Positions 8,879-18,171 of a stretch of 53,716 nt of DNA are shown here, piece after piece. The stretch covers positions 1 to 53,716 of the forward strand of contig JAHEDK010000071.1 of assembly GCA_024641245.1 (NCBI GenBank). The letters run 5' to 3'. The first letter of the stretch is position 1. The number at the start of each line of letters is the position of its first letter. A model generated the notes under the pieces. It was not told the DNA's origin. It made no database searches and worked only from the letters and a program-made list of their open reading frames with translations. A program made the translations under genes and the position numbers. This DNA comes from Actinomycetes bacterium (GTDB lineage: Bacteria; Actinomycetota; Acidimicrobiia; Spongiisociales; JAHEDJ01).

Positions 8879-9417
8879 CGTGCAACACCTGCCTTTCCGG
8901 CCTTGCGCCGCACCTGCTCGTTCGTATAGCGGATTCCCTTGCCCTTATAGGGCTCCGGCGGGCGAAGGGCCCGGATCTCGGAAGCAACCTGACCGACTGC
9001 TTCCTTGTCGATTCCGCTGACAATGATCTTGGTTGGTTCCGGGACTTCAAAAGTGATGCCAGACGGGGCGTCGACGCTCACCGGATGGCTGAAACCCAAT
9101 TGCAGGTCGATGGAGTCGCCCTTCAGCGCGGCGCGGTATCCCACGCCGACGATTGAAAGCTCCTTGCTGTACCCGTCGGATACGCCGGTCACCATATTGG
9201 CGAGCAGGGCCCGGCTCAAACCGTGGATGGCCCGCGACTGTCGTTCGTCATCGAATCGTTCGACGGTGAGCACACCGTCATTCTCTGCAATCGACACGCG
9301 ATCATGGAACTCCCGCTCGAGTTGTCCTCTCGGGCCCTTGACCGTCACCTTCTGTCCGTCGATGGCGATACTCACGCCGGACGGCACGGTGATGGGTGCT
9401 TTTCCAATGCGACTCAT
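8875..9417 (-). CDS. rplF: 50S ribosomal protein L6
   Basis: 180 residues starting [20 protein letters not shown], with the two tandem L6 alpha-beta repeats and the signature [20 protein letters not shown] near the C-terminus. L6 contacts the sarcin-ricin loop and factor-binding site. The frame is open upstream past 9417, but that part lies over rpsH and does not look like L6. Confidence 0.97.
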   Translation of the reverse strand: MSRIGKAPITVPSGVSIAIDGQKVTVKGPRGQLEREFHDRVSIAENDGVLTVERFDDERQSRAIHGLSRALLANMVTGVSDGYSKELSIVGVGYRAALKGDSIDLQLGFSHPVSVDAPSGITFEVPEPTKIIVSGIDKEAVGQVASEIRALRPPEPYKGKGIRYTNEQVRRKAGKAGVAR

Positions 9418-9418
9418 C

Positions 9419-9811
9419 TCACCAAACCTCACACACGATCTCGCCGCCAAGCTGGCGGCGCCGGGCTTCCCGATCCGGCAACAGTCCCTGCGAGGTCGAG
9501 ATGACGACGACACCAAGCCCACCATGGGAGCGGGGAAGTTCGCCGGCCTTCCTGTACACACGGCGACCCGGCTTCGAAACTCGGCGCAGGCCACTGATGA
9601 TCTTCTCCCGGCGTGGGCCGTACTTCAGCTGGACTGTCATCTCACGGGCAGGGCCTTTTGGTTCGACATCGAACCCGTCGATGTATCCCTCGGCGGCGAG
9701 GATCCCGGCGACGGCTTCCTTCAGCTTCGAAGACGGCATCGACACAGTCGTGTGTCCTGCCTGAACACCGTTGCGGATCCTGGTCAACATGTCGGCAATG
9801 GGATCGGTCAT
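9419..9811 (-). CDS. rpsH: 30S ribosomal protein S8
   Basis: 130 residues, [20 protein letters not shown] at the start and a C-terminal [21 protein letters not shown]8 binds 16S helix 21 and in some bacteria represses the spc operon. ATG 9811 and the adjoining ATG 9814 are both possible starts and differ by one residue. Confidence 0.96.
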   Translation of the reverse strand: MTDPIADMLTRIRNGVQAGHTTVSMPSSKLKEAVAGILAAEGYIDGFDVEPKGPAREMTVQLKYGPRREKIISGLRRVSKPGRRVYRKAGELPRSHGGLGVVVISTSQGLLPDREARRRQLGGEIVCEVW

Positions 9812-9816
9812 CATGA

Positions 9817-10002
9817 CTACCACGACGCCTTTCTCACACCGGGGAGCTCGCCCCTGCGAGCAAGTTCACGAACGCAGATACGGCACATGCCGAATTGGCG
9901 CAGGTAGGCGCGCGGCCGACCGCACCGCTTGCAGCGGTTATAAGCACGCGACTTGAACTTGGGCGTGCGGTTGGCCTTCGCAATCATCGATTTCTTCGCC
10001 AT
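9817..10002 (-). CDS. rpsZ: 30S ribosomal protein S14, type Z
   Basis: 61 residues; the short zinc-binding form of S14, with [20 protein letters not shown] giving a C-x2-C...C-x2-C site. The longer zinc-free paralogue rpsN is not in this window. It lies between rplE and rpsH as usual. Confidence 0.97.
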   Translation of the reverse strand: MAKKSMIAKANRTPKFKSRAYNRCKRCGRPRAYLRQFGMCRICVRELARRGELPGVRKASW

Positions 10003-10012
10003 GAACTAGCTC

Positions 10013-10570
10013 CTACACCTGCGCTTGTTGTCTGCGGAACGGGAACCCAAACGCATTCAGCAGGGCCCGTGCATGTTCGTCGTTGTCGGCCGTCGTGCAG
10101 ATGGTGATATCCATTCCACGCACGTCGGCGACCTTGTCATAGTCGATCTCGGGAAAAATCAGTTGCTCGGTGACACCAAATGAGTAGTTGCCACGCCCGT
10201 CGAACGATTTCGGATTCAGGCCGCGGAAGTCACGCACACGGGGAATCGCTACGGCGACGAGCCGATCGAAGAACTCCCACATGCGTTGGCCGCGCAACGT
10301 CACGGATGCGCCGACCGGCATGTCCTTCCGGACCTTGAAGTTGGCGATCGATTTCCTGGCCCGATTCAGTTTCGGCTTCTGCCCGGTAATGATGGCTAGC
10401 TCTTCCATGGTCGATTCGATGGCCTTCTTGTCGGCAACTGCTTCACCAACGCCGACATTGACCACGATCTTCTCGAGGCGCGGAACCAGCATCGCGTTGG
10501 CGACGCCGAGTTCTTCTTTCAGCTTGGCGGCTATCTCGTCGTTGTACCGCTGTTTCAGCCGGGGAATCAC
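10013..10570 (-). CDS. rplE: 50S ribosomal protein L5
   Basis: 185 residues with [40 protein letters not shown] and the C-terminal [21 protein letters not shown]5 binds 5S rRNA and contacts the P-site tRNA. The start is GTG at 10570, overlapping the rplX stop (GTGA). Confidence 0.97.
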   Translation of the reverse strand: MIPRLKQRYNDEIAAKLKEELGVANAMLVPRLEKIVVNVGVGEAVADKKAIESTMEELAIITGQKPKLNRARKSIANFKVRKDMPVGASVTLRGQRMWEFFDRLVAVAIPRVRDFRGLNPKSFDGRGNYSFGVTEQLIFPEIDYDKVADVRGMDITICTTADNDEHARALLNAFGFPFRRQQAQV

Positions 10571-10872
10571 AGCTCACCTCCGCACTTCACGCATGTGCGG
10601 GTCTTGTTTCCGTCGCCGTCAACGCGATAGCCGATGCGGGTTGGACCGCACTCATCACAAATGATCATGACGTTGGAGGCATCCAGCGGCATGTCCTTGT
10701 CGATGATGCCACCCTGCATCGTCTGGCCGCGCGGCTTCTGGTGCCGCTTCGCCGTATTCACGTTCTCGACGATCACTTTGTTCTTCTTGGGCAGGACACG
10801 GATGACCCGGGACTCTCGCCCTGAATCCTTGCCGGCCATGACCTTGACCTTGTCACCTTCACGCAATCGCAT
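10567..10872 (-). CDS. rplX: 50S ribosomal protein L24 with zinc-ribbon-like C-terminus
   Basis: 101 residues starting [20 protein letters not shown], the KOW motif that starts rRNA folding. The C-terminal half has CDECG and CVKCG, a possible zinc ribbon found in some L24 proteins and absent in E. coli. ATG 10872 shares one base with the rplN stop (TGATG); an upstream GTG would add one residue. Confidence 0.95.
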   Translation of the reverse strand: MRLREGDKVKVMAGKDSGRESRVIRVLPKKNKVIVENVNTAKRHQKPRGQTMQGGIIDKDMPLDASNVMIICDECGPTRIGYRVDGDGNKTRTCVKCGGEL

Positions 10873-11240
10873 CACAACACCTCCGGAGCGAGCGAGACAA
10901 TCCTCATGAACTTCTTCTCACGAAGCTCGCGAGCAACCGGGCCGAAAATGCGAGTGCCGCGGGGTTGCTGGTTGTTGTCGATGAGAACGCAGGCGTTGTC
11001 ATCGAACCGGATGTACGTGCCGTCCTGGCGGCGGTGCTCCTTGGCCGTGCGAACCACGACCGCTTGCACGACCTCGCCACGCTTCACGGCTGCGCCTGGA
11101 ATAGCCTCTTTGACGGTGCCGACGATCACGTCGCCGACGCCGGCGTAGCGGCGCTTCGAGCCACCAAGCACGCGAATACAGAGCAACTCTCTGGCACCAC
11201 TGTTGTCCGCCACCTTGAGACGGGATTCTTGCTGGATCAT
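10872..11240 (-). CDS. rplN: 50S ribosomal protein L14
   Basis: 122 residues, [40 protein letters not shown] and [21 protein letters not shown]14 is a highly conserved beta-barrel protein near the subunit interface that also binds the silencing factor RsfS. ATG overlaps the rpsQ stop by four bases. Confidence 0.97.
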   Translation of the reverse strand: MIQQESRLKVADNSGARELLCIRVLGGSKRRYAGVGDVIVGTVKEAIPGAAVKRGEVVQAVVVRTAKEHRRQDGTYIRFDDNACVLIDNNQQPRGTRIFGPVARELREKKFMRIVSLAPEVL

Positions 11241-11494
11241 CGGGCGCGCTCCACGACCTCAACCACTCGCCAGCGCTTGGTCTTCGACAGGGGCCGGGTC
11301 TCGGCGATCAGAACGGTGTCACCCAGGCGAGCATCATTGGCCTCGTCATGAGCGTGAAACCGCGAACGGCTCCGAACGACCTTGCCGTACATCGGATGGC
11401 GGCGGGAACTGATGACTTCAATCGTGATCGTCTTGTCGCGTTTGTCAGACACCACGACCCCGACTCGCGTCTTACGACGTGTCCGGTCTGCCAT
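11237..11494 (-). CDS. rpsQ: 30S ribosomal protein S17
   Basis: 85 residues: [20 protein letters not shown], then [21 protein letters not shown]17 is an OB-fold primary 16S rRNA binder. The frame opens further upstream, but ATG 11494 gives the family N-terminus and shares one base with the rpmC stop (TAATG). Confidence 0.96.
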   Translation of the reverse strand: MADRTRRKTRVGVVVSDKRDKTITIEVISSRRHPMYGKVVRSRSRFHAHDEANDARLGDTVLIAETRPLSKTKRWRVVEVVERAR

Positions 11495-11727
11495 TACGCA
11501 CCTTCCTTGTCGGCAGTCGCCATTTGCGCCTGCCACGCTTCGAGTTCTTGCTCTCGCAGCACCGTCATGATGCGGGCCACCTGGCGGCGGAGGTCACCCA
11601 GCCGGGCTGTGTTGTCCAACTGGTTGGTCGCCAGCTGGAAACGGAGGTTGAACGCCTCAGCCTTCGCTTCGGCAAGCGCCTCGTGCAGCTCTGTCGGCGA
11701 GAGCTCTCGGAGTTCCTCGGCAGTCAC
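11494..11727 (-). CDS. rpmC: 50S ribosomal protein L29
   Basis: 77 residues, two antiparallel helices: [20 protein letters not shown] and [21 protein letters not shown]29 sits at the tunnel exit next to L23 and binds trigger factor and SRP. The tail [19 protein letters not shown] is a little longer than usual. Its start overlaps the rplP stop by four bases. Confidence 0.95.
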   Translation of the reverse strand: MTAEELRELSPTELHEALAEAKAEAFNLRFQLATNQLDNTARLGDLRRQVARIMTVLREQELEAWQAQMATADKEGA

Positions 11728-12137
11728 CCTTCCTCCCGCATCACAAATCGTGTCCTCACCGGCAGTTTGTGGCCGGCCTTTCGCATTGCTTCCCTGGCCA
11801 TCTCTTCATCGACTCCGGACAATTCGAACATCACGCGACCCGGCTTGACAACGGCAACCCAGAACTCAGGAGCTCCCTTGCCTGAACCCATCCGGGTCTC
11901 GGCGGGCTTGGCCGTCACCGGCTTGTCGGGAAAGATGTTGATCCACACTTTCCCACCACGACGCACCGCACGGGTGATAGCAACACGGGCCGATTCAATC
12001 TGCCGGGACGTGATCCAGGCAGCTTCCAGCGACTGGAGGCCGTAGTCACCGAAGTTGACGCGAGTGCCACCTTTGGCAGGCCCACGCCTCCGGCCGCGAT
12101 GCACCTTGCGGTACTTCGTCCGCTTGGGCATCAACAT
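11724..12137 (-). CDS. rplP: 50S ribosomal protein L16
   Basis: 137 residues starting [20 protein letters not shown] and containing [20 protein letters not shown] and [21 protein letters not shown]16 helps position tRNA at the A site and peptidyl transferase centre. ATG 12137 fits the common MLMPKR start; ATG 12131 is the alternative. Confidence 0.97.
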   Translation of the reverse strand: MLMPKRTKYRKVHRGRRRGPAKGGTRVNFGDYGLQSLEAAWITSRQIESARVAITRAVRRGGKVWINIFPDKPVTAKPAETRMGSGKGAPEFWVAVVKPGRVMFELSGVDEEMAREAMRKAGHKLPVRTRFVMREEG

Positions 12138-12139
12138 CT

Positions 12140-13276
12140 CTACTCGCCTCCTTCGTCGACTTCGCTCGAACCGCCTTCAACCGCGTCGGCTGTGTCGGTG
12201 TCGAGTGGCTCCTCCACGGCGGCTTCATCCCCGGTAGCGGTCGCGTCCGCCACGGCTTCCGCCGGAGCCTCTTCGACCGTTCCTTCAACTGCCGGGGCAA
12301 CCGTTTCGGGCTCCATCGCAGTGGGTGTCTCTTCCGTGATCTCCTCGACGACGGCCCCCTCCGCAGGAGCCTCGGCATCGAGCACGTCACGTTCTTCTTC
12401 GTACTGGCTGATTGCCTCTTCGGGAGCGATCTTCCGCGAGGTCGACTCGACCCGTCGCGTTGTTTCCTTGCGCTTCCCGCCGCCGGCTTCAATGATTCGC
12501 TTGCCGCCGCCGGCTTCAATGAGGCGGGGCATCTTATCACTTCCGGCCGCGGCTTCAGCCCGCGACTTGGCAGGAGCGACCCGACCCCGACTGGGGCCAC
12601 CGGTGGCCAGCGCCGCTTCGGCCGCGATCTTCTCGCGAGTGGTTTTCGAGGTGGCAACGACGTCACCCTTGTAGACCCACACTTTGACGCCGATGGCTCC
12701 CACCGTTGTGCGAGCCGTGGCAAGGCCGTAATCGACGTCGGCTCGCAGCGTGTGCAGCGGAACCCGTCCCTCGCGGTACCACTCGCGTCGGCCCATATCG
12801 GCGCCGCCGAGGCGGCCCTTGCACTCGACCCTCACACCTTCCGCGCCGGCCTTCATTGCGGTAGCCACGGTCCGCTTCATGGCACGCCGGAAAGCAACAC
12901 GATTCTCGATCTGGTCGGCAACGCCCCGCGCCAGGAGCTGCGCGTCGGTCTCCGGATCTTTGACCTCGATGACGTTCAGCTTGATGCGGCGTCCGGTGAG
13001 TTTCTCGAGTCCGTCCCGGAGACGCTCCGCTTCTGATCCTTTGCGGCCGATGACAACGCCCGGCCTGGCGGTGTGAACGTCGACCTGCACCTTGTCACGA
13101 GTACGCTCGAGCTCGATGCGGCTGACGGCGCCGCGCTTCAACTCGCCATCGAGATAGTCGCGGATCTTCCAATCCTCATTGACAAGCTCGGTGTAGTCCT
13201 TGTCGCTGTACCAGCGGGACTTCCAATCGGTGACGATACCGATGCGGAAGCCGTAAGGATGTGTCTTCTGGCCCAT
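12140..13276 (-). CDS. rpsC: 30S ribosomal protein S3 with long acidic C-terminal extension
   Basis: 378 residues, far longer than the usual 210-280. The first 215 or so are normal S3: [20 protein letters not shown], the KH domain with [20 protein letters not shown], and the C-terminal domain with [20 protein letters not shown]. Then follow a basic linker and a perfect 9-residue duplication (core IEAGGGKR), and from about residue 295 an Ala/Glu/Asp/Pro/Thr-rich disordered acidic tail to the end. S3 lies at the mRNA entry channel, so the tail would hang near incoming mRNA. The frame extends upstream into rplV, but ATG 13276 is the family start. Confidence 0.95.
   Translation of the reverse strand: MGQKTHPYGFRIGIVTDWKSRWYSDKDYTELVNEDWKIRDYLDGELKRGAVSRIELERTRDKVQVDVHTARPGVVIGRKGSEAERLRDGLEKLTGRRIKLNVIEVKDPETDAQLLARGVADQIENRVAFRRAMKRTVATAMKAGAEGVRVECKGRLGGADMGRREWYREGRVPLHTLRADVDYGLATARTTVGAIGVKVWVYKGDVVATSKTTREKIAAEAALATGGPSRGRVAPAKSRAEAAAGSDKMPRLIEAGGGKRIIEAGGGKRKETTRRVESTSRKIAPEEAISQYEEERDVLDAEAPAEGAVVEEITEETPTAMEPETVAPAVEGTVEEAPAEAVADATATGDEAAVEEPLDTDTADAVEGGSSEVDEGGE
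12471..12524. repeat. 27-bp tandem duplication inside rpsC
   Basis: Two adjoining 27-bp units differing at only a few bases encode the repeated peptide IEAGGGKR plus one residue, in the linker between the S3 core and its acidic tail. The length keeps the frame. Confidence 0.85.
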
Positions 13277-13280
13277 CGTC

Positions 13281-13622
13281 TTACTCCTCCTCGCCGTCGG
13301 ACACGACGACCGTGATATGGCTGGTGCGCTTGTTGATACGGGTTGCCCGGCCACGGGCCCGGGGGCGCCACCGCTTCAAGGTCGGACCCTCATCGGCGAA
13401 GATCTCGGACACGAAGAGCTCATCGGCGTCCAGGGCGAGATTGTGCTCGGCGTTGGCGACTGCCGAGTCGAGCACCTTGCGCACGTAGCCCGCCGCCCGC
13501 CGTTGGGTGAGGTCGAGGACTTGACGCGCTTCTTCGACCGGGAGACCGCGAACGAGATCGACTACTCGCCGGACCTTGTTCGGCGACTGCCGGATGTACT
13601 TGGCCTGTGCGTGCGCTTTCAT
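13281..13622 (-). CDS. rplV: 50S ribosomal protein L22
   Basis: 113 residues from [20 protein letters not shown], with [20 protein letters not shown] and the C-terminal hairpin region [20 protein letters not shown] that lines the exit tunnel. ATG 13622 overlaps the rpsS stop by four bases. The longer upstream frame is not L22-like. Confidence 0.97.
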   Translation of the reverse strand: MKAHAQAKYIRQSPNKVRRVVDLVRGLPVEEARQVLDLTQRRAAGYVRKVLDSAVANAEHNLALDADELFVSEIFADEGPTLKRWRPRARGRATRINKRTSHITVVVSDGEEE

Positions 13623-13891
13623 CGCTTCCTCATCGAACCGGCATGCCCGCGGAATGTGCGGGTCGGAGCGAACTCTCCGAGCTTGTGCCCGACCATCGAC
13701 TCCGTGATGTACACGGGGACATGCTTGCGGCCGTCGTGAACGGCGATCGTATGTCCCACCATTTCGGGAAAGATCGTGGAGCGTCGACTCCACGTGCGAA
13801 TCACTCGCTTCTCTCCCTTGGCGTTGAGGTCCTCGACTTTTCCGATCAGATGATCGTCAACGAAGGGACCCTTCTTCAGGCTGCGCGCCAT
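13619..13891 (-). CDS. rpsS: 30S ribosomal protein S19
   Basis: 90 residues, [40 protein letters not shown] and [16 protein letters not shown]19 is in the small-subunit head close to the A site. ATG 13891 lies two bases after rplB and is the family start. Confidence 0.97.
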   Translation of the reverse strand: MARSLKKGPFVDDHLIGKVEDLNAKGEKRVIRTWSRRSTIFPEMVGHTIAVHDGRKHVPVYITESMVGHKLGEFAPTRTFRGHAGSMRKR

Positions 13892-13893
13892 GA

Positions 13894-14727
13894 TTACCTC
13901 CGTCCCTTCTTGCTTCGCCGACGCACGATGTATTGATCGCTCGCCTTGTTCTTCTTGCGAGTGCGCCCTTCGGGTTTCCCCCACGGGCTGACCGGATGAC
14001 GGCCACCCGACGAACGGCCCTCACCGCCACCGAGCGGATGATCGACCGGGTTCATAGCGACGCCGCGCGACTGCGGACGAACACCCTTCCAGCGATTGCG
14101 ACCGGCCTTACCGATCTTGATGAGCTCGGATTCAGTGTTGCCAACCTGGCCGATGGTTGCCCGGCAATCGAGCGCCACCAGCCGCATCTCACTTGAAGGC
14201 AACCGCAGAAGTGCCTTGTCGCCCTCCTTTGACATGAGCTGGACCGAGGTGCCGGCCGCGCGAGCCATCTTGGCCCCTCCACCGGGTCGAAGCTCGATGG
14301 CATGGACGACCGTACCGGCCGGGATGTTCCGCAAAGGCAGCGCGTTTCCCGGGCGGATCTCGGCCTTGGAGCCCGATTCCAGTTTGTCTCCTACCTTCAA
14401 GCCGACGGGAGCCAGGATGTACCGCTTCTCACCGTCGTGGTAGTGCAGCAGCGCGATCCGCGCATTGCGGTTCGGGTCGTACTCGATGGCGGCGACGGTG
14501 GCCGGGATTCCATCCTTCGCACGCCGGAAGTCGACGATCCGGTAGCGGCGCTTGTGCCCGCCGCCACGATGGCGTGAAGTTATCCGACCGTAGGAGTTGC
14601 GCCCTGCGCTCTCGCTCTGCTTGACGAGCAGCGACTTCTCCGGCTTCTTCTTGGTCAGTTCAGAGAAGTCGGCGACGGTCTGAAACCTCTGACCCGGTGA
14701 AGTTGGTTTCCTTTTCTTAATTGGCAT
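13894..14727 (-). CDS. rplB: 50S ribosomal protein L2
   Basis: 277 residues, normal length. Contains [20 protein letters not shown], an OB-like domain with [20 protein letters not shown], and the C-terminal [20 protein letters not shown] with the histidine near the peptidyl transferase centre. L2 is needed for subunit joining. It starts at ATG 14727. Confidence 0.98.
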   Translation of the reverse strand: MPIKKRKPTSPGQRFQTVADFSELTKKKPEKSLLVKQSESAGRNSYGRITSRHRGGGHKRRYRIVDFRRAKDGIPATVAAIEYDPNRNARIALLHYHDGEKRYILAPVGLKVGDKLESGSKAEIRPGNALPLRNIPAGTVVHAIELRPGGGAKMARAAGTSVQLMSKEGDKALLRLPSSEMRLVALDCRATIGQVGNTESELIKIGKAGRNRWKGVRPQSRGVAMNPVDHPLGGGEGRSSGGRHPVSPWGKPEGRTRKKNKASDQYIVRRRSKKGRR

Positions 14728-14762
14728 GACTCAGCCTCGCTCTGCTTCGCAGCGCTCAGCTG

Positions 14763-14832
14763 CGTACCACGCACCACGCACTTCGAATTCCGAAGTCGTG
14801 GCACGGAATCCGTTGTACGTTGTGCGGTTCTT
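14763..14832. repeat. Heptamer tract H4 (rplW-rplB gap)
   Basis: Ten consecutive 7-bp units, among them CGTACCA, CGCACCA, CGCACTT, CGAATTC, CGAAGTC, then GTGGCAC, GGAATCC, GTTGTAC and GTTGTGC. The first half keeps CG at the unit start, the second half keeps G. Together they also form a partly complementary fold centred on GAATTC. Confidence 0.75.
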
Positions 14833-14865
14833 TTCAATTGCGCGTGAACCCGTATGAATCATCCG

Positions 14866-15153
14866 CTACACCCCGAAGATGTCGATTGATTCGCCCCGAG
14901 CGAGCGTCACCATGGCCCGCTTCGAGTTCGGACGCTTGCCAACGACCCAACCGGTCCGCTTGACTTTGCCTTGTTTGTTCATGGTGTTCACCGAAACAAC
15001 CTTCACGCCGAAGATCGACTTGACGGCCTCTTTGATCTCCGTCTTGTTGGCACGGCGATCGACGACGAACGTGTAGGTATTGGCGTGTTCGATGAGGTCG
15101 TAGGATTTCTCCGAAACCACCGGCTCGAAGATGATGTCGCGTGGATCCTTCAT
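14866..15153 (-). CDS. rplW: 50S ribosomal protein L23
   Basis: 95 residues, [20 protein letters not shown], then [20 protein letters not shown] and [21 protein letters not shown]23 docks trigger factor and SRP at the tunnel exit. ATG shares one base with the rplD stop (TGATG). Confidence 0.97.
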   Translation of the reverse strand: MKDPRDIIFEPVVSEKSYDLIEHANTYTFVVDRRANKTEIKEAVKSIFGVKVVSVNTMNKQGKVKRTGWVVGKRPNSKRAMVTLARGESIDIFGV

Positions 15154-15935
15154 CAGCCCTCACCCCCCTCGTCTGATTCATCCTCCGGAGCAGTGTCCGA
15201 TTCACCTGGCAAAGAAGACTCGGCTACCGGGTCTTCTTCAACCTCCACGGTTTTCGGACTCTTCGAGCTCGAAACCTCTTTCACAAAGTCATCCTTCGTG
15301 ACGTCGAACTTCTCGAGTCCGGTGATGGAGCCGAGCGTCTCTGTGGTGAACACAATGGTCTCTGCCCAAAGCACGTCGTAGGTTGTCACGTGGCCCGAGT
15401 TGCAGGTCAGTACATTCGGGAGATTCCGGAATGAGCGTTCGGCCACATCGTCGCCTGCGCCGAGAACGATCAGGATCTTCCGTCCGGCGTCAATTGCAGC
15501 CAGCAACGCTGTTGCTTTCTTGGTCTTCGGCTCGATCCAATCGAAGGAATCGATGACCTTGACCTCGGACTCGCTTGCCCGTGCCGAGAGCGCGCCCCGC
15601 AGTGCGAGTTTTTTCATCTTCTTGGGTGTCCGCTGGCTGAAGTCACGGGGCTTGGGGCCAAACGCAACACCGCCACCGGTCCACTGCGGAGAGCGAATCG
15701 AGCCATGCCGCGCACGGCCGAGGCCCTTTTGACGCCATGGCTTCCGGCCACCGCCACGCACTTCTGCACGGGTCTTGGTAGATGCCGAACCGGATCTGGC
15801 ACCCGCCATCTGCGCGGTGACAACCTGGTGCATCACCGGGATGTTCGGCTCGATTCCGAACACCGTGGCATCCAGACTTACCTCGCCTTTGCGTACGCCG
15901 TCTGCGCTGAATAGAGGAGCTTTGACGTCTGCCAT
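15153..15935 (-). CDS. rplD: 50S ribosomal protein L4 with acidic tail
   Basis: 260 residues against about 205-220 normally. The L4 core includes [40 protein letters not shown] and [20 protein letters not shown], the loop that reaches into the exit tunnel. The last 45 residues (from about [20 protein letters not shown]) are acidic and probably disordered. L4 autoregulates the S10 operon in enterobacteria; this cannot be judged here. Confidence 0.95.
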   Translation of the reverse strand: MADVKAPLFSADGVRKGEVSLDATVFGIEPNIPVMHQVVTAQMAGARSGSASTKTRAEVRGGGRKPWRQKGLGRARHGSIRSPQWTGGGVAFGPKPRDFSQRTPKKMKKLALRGALSARASESEVKVIDSFDWIEPKTKKATALLAAIDAGRKILIVLGAGDDVAERSFRNLPNVLTCNSGHVTTYDVLWAETIVFTTETLGSITGLEKFDVTKDDFVKEVSSSKSPKTVEVEEDPVAESSLPGESDTAPEDESDEGGEG

Positions 15936-16567
15936 CAGTTCTTCACCGCCTCGCGGACGAGCACGACCCCGCCGTTGGGCCCCGGCACCGAGCCGCCGAG
16001 CAACACGAGTCCTCGGGCGCTGTCGATCTCGACAACTTCGAGATTGAGCGTCGTTGTGCGCTCGCCGCCCATGCGACCCGGCAACTTCTTGCCCTTGAAT
16101 ACACGGGCAGGCGTAGCGCAGGCGCCGATCGATCCGGGGGCGCGGTGAACCTTGTGGACGCCGTGGCTTGCTCCCTGGCCGGAGAAATTGTGGCGCTTCA
16201 TCACGCCTTGAAAGCCCTTGCCCTTGGAGACACCGGACACATCTGCCCTGCCTCCCTTTACGAGCACGTCGGCGATCGTGATCTCTTGCCCGATCTCGAA
16301 CGAGGAGAGGTCATCGACCCGGATCTCCACGAGATGGCGAGAGGTCGCAACGCCGGACTTGCCGAAGTGACCGGCCTCCGCCTTCGTCAGTTTGTGAGCA
16401 GGGACCTCGAAGTACGAGAGCTGAATGGCCGAATAGCCATCGGTCTCTGGTGTCTTGATTTGCACGATGCGGCACGGCCCCGCCTTGATGACGGTCACGG
16501 GAATCGCCCGCGCCTCGTCATCAAAGACCTGGGTCATGCCCAGCTTCTCGCCGAGAATCGCTTTCAC
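15935..16567 (-). CDS. rplC: 50S ribosomal protein L3
   Basis: 210 residues with [40 protein letters not shown] and [20 protein letters not shown]. The loop with SGQGASHG is the region near the peptidyl transferase centre that is methylated in some bacteria. Start GTG at 16567, overlapping the rpsJ stop (GTGA). Confidence 0.97.
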   Translation of the reverse strand: MKAILGEKLGMTQVFDDEARAIPVTVIKAGPCRIVQIKTPETDGYSAIQLSYFEVPAHKLTKAEAGHFGKSGVATSRHLVEIRVDDLSSFEIGQEITIADVLVKGGRADVSGVSKGKGFQGVMKRHNFSGQGASHGVHKVHRAPGSIGACATPARVFKGKKLPGRMGGERTTTLNLEVVEIDSARGLVLLGGSVPGPNGGVVLVREAVKN

Positions 16568-16878
16568 AGCTTGATCTCCACTTCAACGCCTGCAGGCAGA
16601 TCCAGACGCATCAAAGAATCGACGGTCTTCGGCGTCGGCTCGAGGATGTCGATGAGGCGCTTGTGAATGCGCATCTCAAAATGCTCTCGCGAATCCTTGT
16701 TGACATGCGGTGATCGGATCACGCAATAGCGGTGAATCTCCGTTGGGAGCGGAACCGGTCCTTTGATCTTCGCCTGGGTCCGGATAACCGTCTCAGAGAT
16801 CTTGCGCGCGGACTCATCGACCACCTCGTGGTCGTAGGCCTTGAGCCTGATCCGTATCTTCTGTCCTTCGTCTGCCAC
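16564..16878 (-). CDS. rpsJ: 30S ribosomal protein S10
   Basis: 104 residues, [40 protein letters not shown] and [21 protein letters not shown]10 is in the small-subunit head and also pairs with NusB in antitermination. It starts with GTG at 16878. Its ribosome binding site (GAGAGAG) belongs to the block shared with the second tuf locus. Confidence 0.97.
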   Translation of the reverse strand: MADEGQKIRIRLKAYDHEVVDESARKISETVIRTQAKIKGPVPLPTEIHRYCVIRSPHVNKDSREHFEMRIHKRLIDILEPTPKTVDSLMRLDLPAGVEVEIKL

Positions 16879-16904
16879 TTGCTCTCTCGTTTCACTCGTT
16901 CGCT

Positions 16905-16938
16905 GTACCCAGTACCCAGTACCTAGTACCTAGTACCG
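16905..16938. repeat. Heptamer tract H5 (rpsJ-tuf gap)
   Basis: The cleanest tract: units GTACCCA twice, GTACCTA twice and a final GTACC. It is the same as tract H13 behind the second tuf. Confidence 0.85.
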
Positions 16939-16961
16939 ACCATCAAATAAGCCATCTAGGC

Positions 16962-18158
16962 CTACTTGATGATCTTGGTGACCCGACCAGCACCAACCGT
17001 CCGACCACCCTCACGAATCGCGAAATCACGACCCTCATGCATAGCAATCGGATTAATCAACTCCACCGTCATCGTCGTGTTATCACCAGGCATAACCATC
17101 TCAGTACCCTCAGGCAACGTAACCGACCCAGTCACATCCGTCGTCCGGAAATAAAACTGCGGCCGATACCCAGGGAAAAACGGGTTATGCCGACCACCCT
17201 CATCCCGAGTCAACACATACACATTCGCCTCAAAATCAGTATGCGGAGTAATCGACCCAGGAATACAAATCACCTGACCCCGCTCCACATCATCCTTCCC
17301 AATCCCCCGCAACAACAACCCAACATTGTCACCCGCCCGAGCCTCATCCAACAACTTCCGGAACATCTCAACCCCGGTCACCACCGTCTTACGCGTCGGA
17401 CGAATCCCAACAATCTCAACCTCAGTACCCGTCTTGAGAATCCCCTGCTCAACCTTCCCAGTCACCACCGTCCCCCGACCAGTAATCGAGAACACATCCT
17501 CAATCGGCATCTGAAACGGCTTATCCGTATCCCGCTCCGGCACCGGAATATACGTATCAACCGCCTCCATCAACTCCATAATCGAAGCAACCGAAGCCTC
17601 ATCCCCACCCTCAAGCGCCTTCAACGCCGAACCACGAATCACCGGCAAATCATCACCAGGAAACTCATACTCCGACAACAACTCCCGAACCTCCAACTCC
17701 ACCAAATCCAACAACTCATCATCATCAACCATGTCCGTCTTATTCATATACACAACAATGAACGGAACCCCAACCTGACGAGCCAACAACACATGCTCAC
17801 GCGTCTGCGGCATCGGACCATCAGCCGCCGACACCACCAAAATCGCACCATCAATCTGCGCAGCACCCGTAATCATGTTCTTGATGTAATCAGCATGACC
17901 AGGCATATCCACATGCGCATAATGACGATTCGCCGTCTCATACTCCACATGAGCAATCGAAATCGTGATACCCCGCTCACGCTCCTCCGGCGCCTTATCA
18001 ATATCATCAAACGCCGTAAAAGCCGTCGCCCCACCAACCCCAGACTCCGACAACACCTTCGTAATCGCAGCCGTCAACGTCGTCTTCCCATGATCAATAT
18101 GACCCATCGTCCCCACATTCACATGCGGCTTCGTCCGCTCAAACTTCGCCTTACCCAT
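16962..18158 (-). CDS. tuf: Elongation factor Tu, copy 1
   Basis: 398 residues. Carries aminoacyl-tRNA to the ribosome in a GTP-dependent way. GTPase motifs are G1 GHIDHGKTT near residue 19, G3 DMPGH near 84 and NKTD near 139; domains 2 and 3 follow with [13 protein letters not shown] and [14 protein letters not shown]. It follows fusA by 13 bases with a strong AAGGAGGG site. Odd: third codon positions are nearly all G or T (GAT, AAT, ATT, TTG, GGG, ACG), while neighbours prefer C and G. Protein and DNA are identical to the second copy at 38344-39540. Confidence 0.98.
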   Translation of the reverse strand: MGKAKFERTKPHVNVGTMGHIDHGKTTLTAAITKVLSESGVGGATAFTAFDDIDKAPEERERGITISIAHVEYETANRHYAHVDMPGHADYIKNMITGAAQIDGAILVVSAADGPMPQTREHVLLARQVGVPFIVVYMNKTDMVDDDELLDLVELEVRELLSEYEFPGDDLPVIRGSALKALEGGDEASVASIMELMEAVDTYIPVPERDTDKPFQMPIEDVFSITGRGTVVTGKVEQGILKTGTEVEIVGIRPTRKTVVTGVEMFRKLLDEARAGDNVGLLLRGIGKDDVERGQVICIPGSITPHTDFEANVYVLTRDEGGRHNPFFPGYRPQFYFRTTDVTGSVTLPEGTEMVMPGDNTTMTVELINPIAMHEGRDFAIREGGRTVGAGRVTKIIK

Positions 18159-18171
18159 AGTCGAGCCCTCC

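Larger units (their letters stand above)
16878..18158. repeat. Identical 1281-bp tuf block, copy 1
   Basis: By eye this block matches 38260-39540 without a difference: the whole tuf coding sequence, the stop, the heptamer tract behind it and the ribosome binding site of the next gene. The match ends on one side at the tuf start codon and on the other at the start codon of rpsJ (here) or two bases before rpmG's start codon (copy 2). Confidence 0.9.

Noticed and set aside
14763..14832. An insertion sequence end or attL-like site in the rplB-rplW gap
   Set aside because: The partly palindromic look is explained by the 7-bp units, and no transposase or target duplication is present.
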